From Tubulanus polymorphus (Eukaryota > Nemertea > Palaeonemertea > Tubulaniformes > Tubulanidae): a DNA stretch of 64,000 nt. The stretch covers positions 10,953,001 to 11,017,000 of the forward strand of contig NC_134028.1 of NCBI RefSeq assembly GCF_964204645.1, in the 5' to 3' direction. The notes below the pieces were generated by a model, which was not told where the DNA came from, made no database searches, and was given only the letters and a program-made list of their open reading frames with translations. Shown piece by piece: positions 1-15,846 of the stretch (positions are counted from its first letter, which is position 1; the number at the start of each line of letters is the position of its first letter). Position numbers and translations under genes: made by a program.

Positions 1-1512
1 TATAAAACAACTTAAACTGTGAGTGACCCATTAAAATACGGTACAAAGATAGAGCTGGGTTTCATAGGAGGTTTTTCATTATCATACGGACCAATCAGGA
101 CAGAAGCGCGCAAGTTTATGCAAATTTGAGGCCAGTGCCGGTTACTGACGAAATAAAGTTTATCGACTGACATGGTTTTTAATAATTTCACGGATTGCTT
201 TTAGTAGGCAGGCAAGCTTACATCTTCACTCAGACAAATCGTTATGAGCGCATTATCGATGACTGATACATACATGCATTGAACACGAGAAAATAAGGCG
301 ATATTGCATACACTACTGCACACGACTGTTTTCAACGCGAATGCTCATCACTGTGCCGCCATTTACAAACTTATACAAATAATCAGGCTCCAAAACGGAT
401 TGTTAATGTGAACGTCAATAAAATGACTTCAATTAATGATGATAAAACAACTATTCCAGTCGTGTAAATATCATCTTAAAAAATTCATCTTAAACTAGGG
501 GTCCAGGGACACCATGCCCACTTGGGAAGTGGTTCCAAATGCTCAAAAATCTAACAATTTCAATACTCAATGTGAAAACTAAATATGCCTCGTTACCAAT
601 TTAATATGGAAATACTAAGTTATTCTACTATTCAACGCCCCCTGGAGACCATATTCAAAACCCAATGTGCTTGAAACCCACCACAATCATTAAACATGTC
701 ATAAGCTACAACTTTGCCTGTCTCAAACATCCCTTACCATAGAATACCCATCAGCAATTGCAATGAGAAATGGCATACCAGTAGGAAGCTACAGGCCAAA
801 ATTGACATTTTTGGGCACTTAAAAGGTCATAGGACGGCCATCTTGAGTCCTAACGACCCAATTTTTGTTATGCTGATGGGCCCTGGGGGGATTCAAATAC
901 ATACGAAAGATCAAGGTAATTGATTAATGTGTCTTCAAAATTTCCCTCAAAAAGTTCAAAAACATGTAAAAAGTGATTTTGGAGAACAACAATGGCTGCA
1001 AGTCGGCCATCTTGATTCTGATAGGGCCAGTTTATGGGCTGAAGATGTGTCTAGGGTAGATACATATGTAACCCAAATACCAAGACATTACATTGAAGCG
1101 TCTTCAAAACTTCCCACAATAACTCAGAACTGGATTCCATCTACGAACGGATGGACGGACCCAAGTGGGCTAAAAATTTGATGCTATCAGCTGATCAGTA
1201 TCATCAGTGAATCAGCCGTGTGGCGAACACAATATTCAAGTATTCAAATATTGTGCCTTCCATTGAACCTTAAGTCCCAGTGGGCTAAAAAGTGTCACGG
1301 CGGCTTGAGGAGTAATAGGCAGGGTGGATATGGGTGACTTCGGTGCTAATGGGTTAAAGTCGGCTATTTTTACCAGCTTCCCGTACATCGCAGGTGCGCA
1401 TTTGCTGTGAAAAACCCTTGATTATTTAATTTTACTGGTTTAAGACCAGTGACTTATTTTTCTATTAGGCTGGTCCCAGGTCCTCATTTATATGCTTAAA
1501 GTATCATTTTAA
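1..1512. other. No gene recognised; AT-rich non-coding DNA
   Basis: I see only short open frames on either strand, with no recognisable domain and no convincing splice-linked exon chain. The stretch from about 490 to 1300 has the look of an old interspersed repeat, but I cannot name a family. This lies just outside the retroelement that begins near 1513. Confidence 0.5.
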
Positions 1513-1831
1513 AATTACAATTTTTGGAACTAAAATTTTTATTTCCGAGTAGTACTTACCCTTTCCTATCGTTTTTGCCAATATTTTCTAAATTTGGATT
1601 TATCGCCAATGGTTTTTCTATACGACCCGGCCCTGCGGTATTGCATTTAGCCACCGGCGAAATCCGCCATCTTTTTACGTCATAGCAGACCAAAAAAAAA
1701 AAACAGCTATGCGGGGCAGGTGGGCGGGATTCCCACCATAGGAAAGGGTAAGTACTACTCGGAAATACAAATTTTAGTTCCAAAAATTGTAATATTTCCG
1801 TCGAGTACTGTACCCTTTCCTATGGTTTTTG
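1513..1831. repeat. Inverted/direct repeat cluster at the 3' side of the DIRS element
   Basis: Bases 1513-1570 are nearly perfectly inverted at about 1738-1795, with a loop of about 170 bp. A short segment (ccctttcctat then gtttttgc) also recurs in direct orientation at about 1560-1577 and 1812-1831. DIRS elements carry inverted terminal repeats plus an internal region complementary to the ends, near the 3' end of the coding region. That is where this cluster lies. The assignment is inference because the other terminus is missing. Confidence 0.55.
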
Positions 1832-2091
1832 CTAGACTCGCCTAGCACAAGGATGGTGGGAAAGGTAGATAGAAAAACCACCGCTCAAACGCAAGGTAAG
1901 AGGGAAAAAGAGAGCACTTACCCAAGCACGGAATGGAGCACTGTAGCACAGGGAAGACCGGTTGGCCACAGTGAGTCCGTCCAGCTCAGGGCCCCCCCCC
2001 AGAATTTTGCGAAATTAATACTTGCAGATATGAGCCCAAACTATGTACAAGGATACACCCCCTGTGATCCTGATAATGCAACATAAATATT

Positions 2092-2997
2092 CTACACTAA
2101 AGGGTCCGATCGGAAAGAACGGACACCTTGAGCCATGACAACAGGACCAAGTGAAGCTAATGAGCCTAACTGGCCTGAAACATCCCGTAAATAAAATGAC
2201 GTGAATGTCGACGGTGAATTCCAAAAGGCGGCCCGACAGACTTCCTCCAACGGAGCACCCGAAAAGGCTGCGCAGGAAGTAGCCATAGACCTCACTTGAT
2301 GAGAAACGACTCCCTCCGAGGAAAGATTCTCCTTCAATAAAATGTCCTTGATCATTGAAGAGACCCATCGGGCTACTGTGTCCCGCGAAATATCCCCCTT
2401 TAGGTGATCCAGCAGCGGAATAAATAACCGCTCCCGTGAAGCAGAGCGATCTAAATAGAAACACAACGCCCGCACAGGACATAAAGTCCTGTCCGGGATG
2501 CCCGGTTCCACTCGATGTTTTAGGGCTTCAATTCGCCATTGACGCCCAACCGAGCCTGGTCGTTGGTTCTTTGCCAAAAATTCCAAAGCAGGCAGCAGCG
2601 AAACAAATTCATTCGCTGGCCCAAAGACAATATGACCTTGTCGGACTGAAAGCGCATGAATCTCAGAGCGACGGGCCGAGCAAGCCAAGAGCAGCAAAAA
2701 TACAGTCTTTTTTGACAAATTTGCAAATGACGCTGCCGAAAGAGGTTCAAATGGAGCCTCCATTAACTTCTTCAAAATTACAGACAGATCCCATGGTGGA
2801 ACTGTCCTTGTTACCCGAGGCCAAAAATTCCAAAGCAGGCAGCAGCGAAACAAATTCATTCGCTGGCCCAAAGACAATATGACCTTGTCGGACTGAAAGC
2901 GCATGAATCTCAGAGCGACGGGCCGAGCAAGCCAAGAGCAGCAAAAATACAGTCTTTTTTGACAAATTTGCAAATGACGCTGCCGAAAGAGGTTCAA
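2092..2997 (-). pseudogene. Tyrosine recombinase C-terminal part (DIRS), frame-disrupted
   Basis: This frame carries the catalytic core of a tyrosine recombinase: an arginine in ARRSEIHAL, then HQVR (the H-x-x-R box) and the probable nucleophile tyrosine in FTSFYLR near the C-terminus. The N-terminal part of the recombinase lies in the RT frame (about 2821-3330), which also contains the ARRSEIHAL box. The two pieces are put out of register by the 247-bp tandem duplication at 2574-3067, so no intact enzyme is encoded. In a functional element the product would integrate the circular DNA intermediate. Confidence 0.8.
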
Positions 2998-3067
2998 ATG
3001 GAGCCTCCATTAACTTCTTCAAAATTACGGACAGATCCCATGGTGGAACTGTCCTTGTTACCCGAGG
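2574..3067. repeat. 247-bp tandem duplication inside the recombinase ORF
   Basis: The segment at 2574-2820 is repeated immediately at 2821-3067 and is nearly identical (one visible substitution, cagacag versus cggacag). 247 is not a multiple of three, so the duplication shifts the recombinase frame. The near-identity says the duplication is recent, or is an assembly artefact. Confidence 0.9.
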
Positions 3068-5407
3068 CCGGGAAATAGAAAACCCTGCAACCAGCTGGGA
3101 TATCCGATGATCCCCTGCTACATTTGGCCATCCAGAAGCACGCAATGTATGAGAAATCGCGGAGCGGTAACCTTTAATAGTTATGACCTGCAAACCTTTT
3201 ACTACAAATAGGTGCAGTAAAAAATCTGCCAATTGAGCTACAGAGGGTGAGCATGGATCAATTTCCCCTGCAGCACACCAATCCGCAAAATGACTCCATT
3301 TGGCATCGTAAATGGTACTTGTTGATGGCCGCTTAGATCCTGCGATAAAGGAGGCAGCCTGTTCTGAAAAGCCTGAAGCTGACAAGGATCGCTGGTCAAT
3401 GGCCAGGCGAGCAGATTTAACCACTGGCTGTTTGGATGATGCCGAAAGTTCCCCTGAGACAGAAGCGATGGGAAATTCGGAAGAATCCTGGGGTTGTCGC
3501 ACAGTAGGTTGAGAAGTGGTAGGAACCATTTCTGAGCCGGCCAACATGGTGCTACCAGAACTATGTTGCAATTGACTGATCTCTCTATATGATCCAGAAG
3601 CGCGGCAGGACTGATGTGGGCGGGAACGCATACGCATGCATCCCGACCAGTCCAGAGAGAAGGCATCGACCCACCACGCTTCCGCATCTGGAAACGGGGA
3701 CACAAACAGAGGACACCTCCGATTGAACCGGGTGGCAAACAGATCCAGCAGCGGATTGCCAAAAATGCCCCGAACCCGATCGGCTACTTCTTGGTGGAGA
3801 ACCCATTCTGTCGTAATAGCCTGACCTCGACGAGACAGAGCATCGGCCATCACGTTCCTTTTCCCTGCTAAATGTGCCACAGTCAGGGACACGCCCTTTG
3901 TCTGGCACCAAAGAAGAATTTTGGCCGACAGACCTGTGAGGGTTTCTGAGTGAGTGCCCCCTTGGTTCTGAAGGTAAGCCCTCACTGTTGAATTGTCTGT
4001 GGCTAACCAAACGTGGTGGCCCTCCACTCTCCTGTGAAAGAACTTCAGGGCCTTCCACACGGCCAGCATTTCTAGGAAATTTATGTGGTTGGTGGCCTCG
4101 TAGCGAGACCATCTCCCGGCTTTGACTCGGTTCTCCAGATGTGCCCCCCATCCTTGGTGACTGGCATCCGTGAATACACGAACTGGAGCCTCTAACGGGG
4201 CTAGTGACACCCCGAGCCGAAGATTCGTAGTTGCCGCCCACCACTGAAGATCCGGACTTAGATCGGTTGGAGGTACGGGAATCAAGGCCTCCCAGTTGCC
4301 CTTCGACTGAGACCAGAAGCCCTTCCAATATTGTTGCAAGCGCCTGCTTCTGAGGCGGCCTAAGGGCACCACCAGACCCATGGAGCTGATGGAGCCTAGA
4401 AGCCGTGACCAGTAACGAGCTGTTCTCGGGGTTGTGGACACTCCCGCTACAGCTTCTTGAAGTTTGGCTACTCGAACCATAGACGGAAAGACTTTGCCGA
4501 TTCGGAGATCGAAGTCCATGCCGAGATAAGTGAACTGTTGGGCCGGCGTCAACTGAGATTTTTCCCTGTTAACGCGGAACCCTAGCTGATGGACTAAGTC
4601 CAAGACTGAGGTCATTGCCTCCCGACATTCCTGAGCCGTATTCGCGACTATTAACCAGTCGTCGAGGTAAACGAACAGTCGAACACCCCTTGACTGAAGT
4701 ACCTTCTGAACTGACTTGACCAACTTGGTGAAAACCCACGGGGCCGTACTGAGGCCAAATGGAAGAGACCTGAATTGGAACTGGCGGCCTTTCCACTTTA
4801 TCCTGAGAAATCGCCGAGATTTTGAGTGAATTGGAACCTGAAAGTAAGCATCTTTCAGGTCCAATGAAGCCGCCCATTGACCCGGAGGGAGCCCTTGAAT
4901 CACGTCCTTGGGCTTGGTCATCCGGAACCTTGGAATGTCTAGGTGCCGATTGAGGGATGACAGATCTATCACTGTCCGTTGACCCCCTGTGGCCTTTGGT
5001 ACCATGAATATTCGAGAAAACCAGCCGGGAGAAGTTTCGTTGCAAACTGGTTCTATCGCTCCCTTCTCTGCCAGTTCCTTGAGAGCCGGAGAGATTAAGG
5101 CCTCCTGACCTGGTTTTGGCCGCACGTCGGGAGGTGACCTCATCAGGCGCGGTCGCCTTAGGAAACGGAGACGGTAGCCACGAGAGACGACCCGGGAGGG
5201 CCAACCGTCTCCAAAGAGGTCAGACCAGTGGGTTGCTGCCTGCTGCAGACAACCACCCACTGGTCCCAAGAATTCATTTCGAGTTTTTCCGAAAGGAAGA
5301 GCCCCTTTTTGGAGCCTTCCCCTTGCCTCGATACGAACCGGAACTGTTACGACCGGACGAGGCTTGACACGATTGTTGAAGTTGCGCGCTAGTTCTCCAA
5401 CCGGCAT
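2747..5407 (-). pseudogene. DIRS reverse transcriptase / RNase H with N-terminal recombinase, broken
   Basis: An 886-codon open frame. Reverse transcriptase motifs run from about residue 125 to 300, including FVYLDDWL with the YxDD catalytic pair. RNase H follows with VFTDASHQGWGAHLE, LATDNSTVRAYL and HLAGKRNVMADALSRR. The DIRS signature DLFATRFNRRCPLFVSP comes next. After that the expected sequence leaves this frame: YAFPP lies in a second frame (about 3585-3650) and the segment with ILVAPCWP-like text (IVLVAPCWPAQKWF) in a third. The recombinase N-terminus then returns in the first frame (STIYDAKWSHFADWC). So at least two small indels are present even though the frame happens to stay open. 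The start is uncertain; it overlaps ORF1 by about 130 bp. Confidence 0.85.
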
Positions 5408-6735
5408 CCGAAGCCGCCTGAGAAAGCGCTGAAGTTTGAGATGGTCCTGTTTGCGTCCGTGCCGAAACTTGCGCCGCCGGCGTCGGACCAGAACGCTTTT
5501 TCCACGGAGTTCGGGGGTTGGAATTGGCCTGAACCTCCCGAATCTTCCTCAGCTCTGCGGAAACCGGAGCGCACCAACCGGAGAAGAGACGTGAAGACGT
5601 CCCCAATGGGGCTCTCAGCAAAGCATTGGACACCATATCCGGTAGACGAGTTTTGGAACTGGAGTCCATCACTGACTAACGGGAGGCTAATACCAGATTA
5701 GCCTGACCCCGAACCGACAACGGAATAACATGCGAAACAGACCGAGCCAAAGATTGGATAATCCGGTCCATTCCCTCCAGTTTTAGGGCAACTGACTCTG
5801 GGTCGGAGCCCGCATGAACGGTGGCGTGAGTCTCGCGAAGCTCACCCGTCAACACCTTAAGTGCCATATCTTGAAACGAACCAACCCTGGTAAGATTGTC
5901 CAGGATTGACGTCATGGCCACCAAACCGGACTTAGGCAAACGAATACCCGACTGTTCTGTAACAGTATCCGGGCTGATCAAAGTATAATCAGCATCCAGG
6001 CAGTTATGACTGTGATCCACAGCACCTGGAGTTGCGTAATACGCCGAGCGAAATGCGCCTATAGGTGGATCGGTTGAACTAAAATATTTCCCAGATTTCA
6101 TACCCCGTTCTTGAGGGGGAAATGAAAATGTTCCAGGCCGACATTCACCCCATAATTGCGTATCCAATCGAGCCCATTCTCTCGAAACCGCTGACGATTC
6201 CCATAAAACGTTAAGATCGGAGTCCGGAGGGCGATAAGCTTCCATTGACTCACCGACCAGAGGAGCTGCTGTGGGCTTAGCGCGAGTTGCCCCGTGCTTG
6301 ACAAAGAACTCACTTATCATCGCTCTAAATGGCATGTCCCCCGCTGGTTCGGATAAAACTGAACGGGACGGAGATACATTGTGAGCCAGGGAAGCCCCCA
6401 TCGTCTGGGGCAACCCACAATTGCTTGCGACAGGAACGACCCCAGAAGGAATTGCCGCTTCTGGGACCGGATCCTCATTGAAATCAGACCCTACCGCAGC
6501 ATCCAGGAATTCAGAGTCAGAATTCCGAAAAACTGAGTGGGCTGGCGAACTTCTAACCGGACAATCAGGAATAGGCTTACCTGTTGTAGAAGTTGCAGCG
6601 ACTTGTTGCGACGAAGATAACAAGTTTAAAATTTTCTCCTCAAATACATGGAAATCCTTCTGAGTCAGGTATTTTCCAGTATCCCGACGATCATACTTCG
6701 GTGACGGTCCCTCGAACGGGATCGCGACCTACTAG
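5274..6735 (-). pseudogene. DIRS ORF1 (gag-like), one in-frame stop
   Basis: The open frame on the minus strand extends from about 6735 down to 5274, interrupted once by a TAG at 5676-5678. Both sides are in the same frame and read naturally into each other (SVRGQANLVLASR before the stop, LPDMVSNALLRAPLGT after it). That order and the following basic, Ser/Gly-rich tail resemble gag-like ORF1 proteins of DIRS elements, which are poorly conserved. A further RS-rich basic reading frame (6665-7018, many RSRSR dipeptides) lies upstream in another frame and may be its N-terminus after a frameshift. Confidence 0.6.
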
Positions 6736-7212
6736 AAGAATCGCTTTCATCGCTAACCGACGTCCACGAACGATGAGAAGACCGACGGCGAAACTTCCGA
6801 CAATAACGATCGTAGTCCCTCTCGCGATCAAACCTTGATCTGCGACAAGGAGATCTTGCTCGTTTATTACGCTCACGGCGTCTAAATCTAGTGGGAGAGC
6901 GAGCTCTATCCCCGGAGCGACGATCAGAATCAGACGATGAACGTACCGGATGTTTTGAACCGGACGACGTCTGGACCGGACCGGTGGCCGAACCGGACCG
7001 GACCGGACCGATGCCCAACCCGGACCGGTACCGACCGAACCGTTCGCGACTACCGCGGCGCGCGCTCGGTTCCGAACATTTAGTCTGAACCGGTGAACGA
7101 CCAGAGACCGGTGAATGACCGGAGACCGGTGCCGGTGAACCAGCGTTCCTCCCCGGTGAACGGAGTTGGGAAGCCGATCGTACCTGAACGACCGGCGACC
7201 GCTCCGCTTTAC

Positions 7213-7412
7213 NNNNNNNNNNNNNNNNNNNNNNNNNNNNNNNNNNNNNNNNNNNNNNNNNNNNNNNNNNNNNNNNNNNNNNNNNNNNNNNNNNNNNNNN
7301 NNNNNNNNNNNNNNNNNNNNNNNNNNNNNNNNNNNNNNNNNNNNNNNNNNNNNNNNNNNNNNNNNNNNNNNNNNNNNNNNNNNNNNNNNNNNNNNNNNNN
7401 NNNNNNNNNNNN
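7213..7412. other. Assembly gap (200 N)
   Basis: Exactly 200 unknown bases, a typical placeholder length. It removes the 5' end of the DIRS element, so the true distance across it is unknown. Confidence 0.99.
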
Positions 7413-7992
7413 ATTTAATACAATGTAGAATTAAACCATAAATTATATCGTAGTATTCATTGTTTCTGCTGCTAAGTCTGGTTTGCCTTTTTGTCTCACT
7501 CTCCACTGGTATCCATGCCCTCGGTGTCCATTCTACTGGTATGCACTCCCTCTCTGTTGGTATCCACTCCCTCTATTAGTATCCACCTCATTGTCCGTAA
7601 CCTTGGGATCTTACTCAACTCTTCTTCAGGCAGAGGATACCAGTCTATTAGTATTCACCTCATTGTAACCTTCAACTCGACTTCTCTTCTTTGTCGATCA
7701 ATATCAAATAAGTCTCCAGTAATTTCCTCACTAGAATTGGAAAGGATGAACGCCATAAGTATGGGAGATTGTTTGTCGATCAATTTCAAACGTCTCTGGT
7801 GAAGAAATGGTGAATTTGAAGGGTTGCAGGCCAAGAGGATACTGAGGGATTCAGGGTCCAAGCTGCTATAAGAATCTTGCTGTGGGAAGCCTTTTCGTGA
7901 GAAATCATTGTTGAAATAAAAGTGAAACAAAACAATGATGGATTGAAATTTAATTTTTATTTCCAAAGATTTTACGGAGAACAGTTTTTTGT
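7413..7992. other. Non-coding, 3' flank of BRIX1
   Basis: No gene seen. Short repeats of 'ggtatccactccctct' type occur at 7500-7650. The part next to 7993 should be the 3' UTR of the minus-strand BRIX1 gene. Confidence 0.5.
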
Positions 7993-8895
7993 TTATGAAG
8001 TTTTAAAGATGTCATCAGTTGAATCGAGTTGATACGATTCTTTCCCCTTCCGTTTATCGGCTGATTTCTTACATTCGATACGATTCTTATATTTAAACGC
8101 GGTTTGTCGCCGTAGCGACGCTCTGTATTGATTAGGCGAAATATAGCGAGAATTTTGAAATAAAGTCGCGCCTCCAAAACTACCTTTAAATATACGTATC
8201 GGATTCAGTACGAACCGAGGCCCGATTTCTGCGAGAGCGCCATCTTCTTCTAGAATCTGATAATTACGGAACCAAATTCTGTTATCAACAACCGAGAAAC
8301 TGAAAACGTGATCAACGAACGGTTGACTTTTCGGATGATGATTCGGAGTTCCGAATATCTGAGTGAAAAGTTGTTTTAATAATTTCCATTGCGGTAATTC
8401 ATTAAAACTATTATCAAACGATAGCAACGGTCGACTTCCCTTTAGACAGTTACCGGTCATCTTTAACTCGGACATCGTATGAACATTCTCTACGAGGAAT
8501 TTAGCAGACGGACCTCGAGGCGTGTTACTCAACCACATATATAAATCTTTCTTCTTTTTAGCCTCGAAAAAAATGCATTTGTTACAGTTTTTCATTTCGC
8601 AAACTTCATTAACAACAAACAGTTTGTCTTTTCGGTCCATTTTAGTGTCCGGTTTACTGTGAGGCATCAACGTACGAAGGTCGTTCATTAAATGACGAGT
8701 TTGAAAACTGATTCCTCGCGACGAGAAAATCAATACTCGTTGTTTGTTCAACCATTTTGGACGTTTTATCGGAGGTTCATCTGAGCTCCTCACCGCCGGT
8801 AATTCTACTACTGTATCATCATTCTCCTTAACTTCTCCTTCCTCTCCTCCTCCAGGAGCAGCCCGTTTACGCTTCCCAGAATTTTTCTTCGCCAT
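7993..8895 (-). CDS. BRIX1: Ribosome biogenesis protein BRX1 homolog
   Basis: An intact 300-residue single-exon gene. After a basic, disordered N-terminus (MAKKNSGKRKRAAPGGG) the Brix domain starts near residue 50 (RVLIFSSRGISFQTRHLMND) and runs to about residue 240. It has the very conserved KMDRKDKLFVVNEVCEMKNC, LYMWLSNTPRGPSAKFLVEN, LKMTGNCLKGSRPLLSFD and PFVDHVFSF blocks specific to BRX1 rather than RPF2 or other Brix proteins. BRX1 acts in the nucleolus in assembly of the 60S ribosomal subunit. The C-terminus is Lys/Arg-rich. The single exon is notable beside neighbours with 6-15 exons. It is divergent from TEX9, about 530 bp away. Confidence 0.96.
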   Translation of the reverse strand: MAKKNSGKRKRAAPGGGEEGEVKENDDTVVELPAVRSSDEPPIKRPKWLNKQRVLIFSSRGISFQTRHLMNDLRTLMPHSKPDTKMDRKDKLFVVNEVCEMKNCNKCIFFEAKKKKDLYMWLSNTPRGPSAKFLVENVHTMSELKMTGNCLKGSRPLLSFDNSFNELPQWKLLKQLFTQIFGTPNHHPKSQPFVDHVFSFSVVDNRIWFRNYQILEEDGALAEIGPRFVLNPIRIFKGSFGGATLFQNSRYISPNQYRASLRRQTAFKYKNRIECKKSADKRKGKESYQLDSTDDIFKTS

Positions 8896-9422
8896 TTTTT
8901 TTTTCTATGTACCTTCAATAGAGTAATGAAATTAATTGTTATTTGGCTTGAATCTCAATTCAACCCGGTATTTCTCATATTTCACGCTTTTCAAATCTAT
9001 TTGATGCAGATTAAAAGCAAGTTTGAACCAAAAGATTCTTACCTTTTTCGATCCAGGCGCTGAAATTGTTCTTTCAAGTTAATTTCAGTCGAAATTATGG
9101 TTTTCACGTGTAAATCGCTTGATCCGATTCCTGACGTCCGACTCAGCAATCGTCCGAGTCCAGTCCGAGTCCTAACCCTAACCCTAGATCGGCGACCAGT
9201 CTAACCCTAACCCTAGATCGGCAACCAGTCTAGCCACAAGCCCGAGTTCGTTCCTTAACCCTAACCCTAGTCCGTTCAGTTCCTTTCACAGTCCGTCAAG
9301 TCCGCATACGGTTACGAAAATCTATCGGCTCCACATTTTAACTTTTTGTCAAATTTACTGCCGTTTCATCGATTCAAAACAGGTTTTCATTATAAAGTGG
9401 ATATTTATTTGAAGATCTGAAC
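8896..9422. promoter_or_regulatory. Shared upstream region of BRIX1 (-) and TEX9 (+)
   Basis: A 527-bp interval between divergent starts, so a bidirectional promoter is likely; no TATA-like box stands out. It holds three blocks of the telomere-like text ccctaaccctaaccctag (about 9171-9190, 9200-9217, 9256-9270), two of them inside a ~37-bp near-duplicate. Confidence 0.4.
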
Positions 9423-12111
<2,689 letters not shown>

Positions 12112-12401
12112 ACGACCGCGCCCCCAACCAACTCCGCCCCCCGTTTCAGCTGGTCTGATTTATTATTTTATATCTAACGCGTTTTCTCTGTTTTTATCTC
12201 CGTTTAATATACTGTCACATGGTTGCCTAGCGACTGCCAACAATTAGAATAGAATGAAATAAAACGAAATATTTAAAAACAATGAATCTCATTGTTTTAT
12301 TCTCGATTAAATAAAAATTTACGACAATACAGAAATAAAGAGACGATTTGTCACTTGTAGAGGAGAATGAGAAGGATTATGTTAGAGGATAGAGAGAATG
12401 A

Positions 12402-15097
<2,696 letters not shown>

Positions 15098-15846
15098 TTC
15101 AACCGGTTTCGTTGGAGCTTTGTTCGATGTTAAAAAATAGATAAAAACTACCGTACAATGGCGCCCTCTACCTGGTGGAAAGGCGGCAGCACTATACGGC
15201 TAAATAATTCTCTAATTAATAACATTTTAATTTTTGTGTTTATTACTCTATTCTTCAATATGTGATCTTTTGCCTCATATCGTATCGATCCAGCGCTAAT
15301 TACGTTAAGGGTACAAGGTCCACTAGTCCGGTTTAGTGTAAAACCCCACCAGTGGTGGCAGCACTTTCCGGAGTATAAGAATCGATAAATAATCCTATAA
15401 TACACTCAAATTCTCAATAAATCTTTGAAAATTTATTCAATCACAAAACACAAAATTACAATACGATAAAATATGTCACACATATATTGAGTAATAATTG
15501 AAACAGTGAAAATGATTTGATTAAATAAAACCCCATCTCCCCACAAAACGAAAAACAATTTACTGACAAACTCTAAAGCAAATAATTGAAAAACTAAATC
15601 ACCTTAAATTTCACACATATTCAATTCATATATGAGATTTTGAAATGATATTTAAAACTCTATCAATCTGTCCCCGTAAATAGAACTAAATCAAATGATA
15701 AATGAATGAATTTAAATCGAGTTCATAAATTTTGTTACTAGAAATTTTCTAAATGTCACTGGAATGAATTCAGGGGTCGATGTACAAGTCAGGGGTCGAT
15801 GTACAAGTCAGGGGTCGATGTACAATGAAATGATGACTGAGTCTCC
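15098..15846. other. ILF2 upstream region and LMAN1 3' UTR
   Basis: The proximal part (15098-15400) precedes the ILF2 start and has two copies of the ggcagcac motif (15183, 15355). The distal part is AT-rich and should contain the LMAN1 3' UTR. A 20-bp triplet repeat (caggggtcgatgtacaagt) lies at about 15770-15825. No further gene seen. Confidence 0.45.

Larger units (their letters stand above)
1513..7212 (-). mobile_element. Decayed DIRS-type tyrosine-recombinase retrotransposon
   Basis: On the minus strand the order is a gag-like ORF1, then reverse transcriptase plus RNase H, then a tyrosine recombinase, with ORF1 and the RT frame overlapping (5274-5407). This order, overlapping frames, a recombinase instead of a DDE integrase, and no long terminal direct repeats are the hallmarks of DIRS elements. 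Inverted and direct repeats at 1513-1831 fit the complementary termini of this group. The 5' end is lost in the N gap at 7213-7412, so neither full length nor target site can be read. The copy is broken: an in-frame stop in ORF1, frame changes after RNase H, and a 247-bp tandem duplication in the recombinase. No methyltransferase domain was recognised. Boundaries are approximate. Confidence 0.85.

Noticed and set aside
714-1181. Open frames of 69 and 84 codons near the left end
   Set aside because: No recognisable domain or splice structure; the surrounding text looks like a degraded interspersed repeat.
7993-8895. First thought to be RPF2
   Set aside because: The conserved blocks (KMDRKDKLFVVNEVCEMKNC, LKMTGNCLKGSRPLLSF) are those of BRX1.
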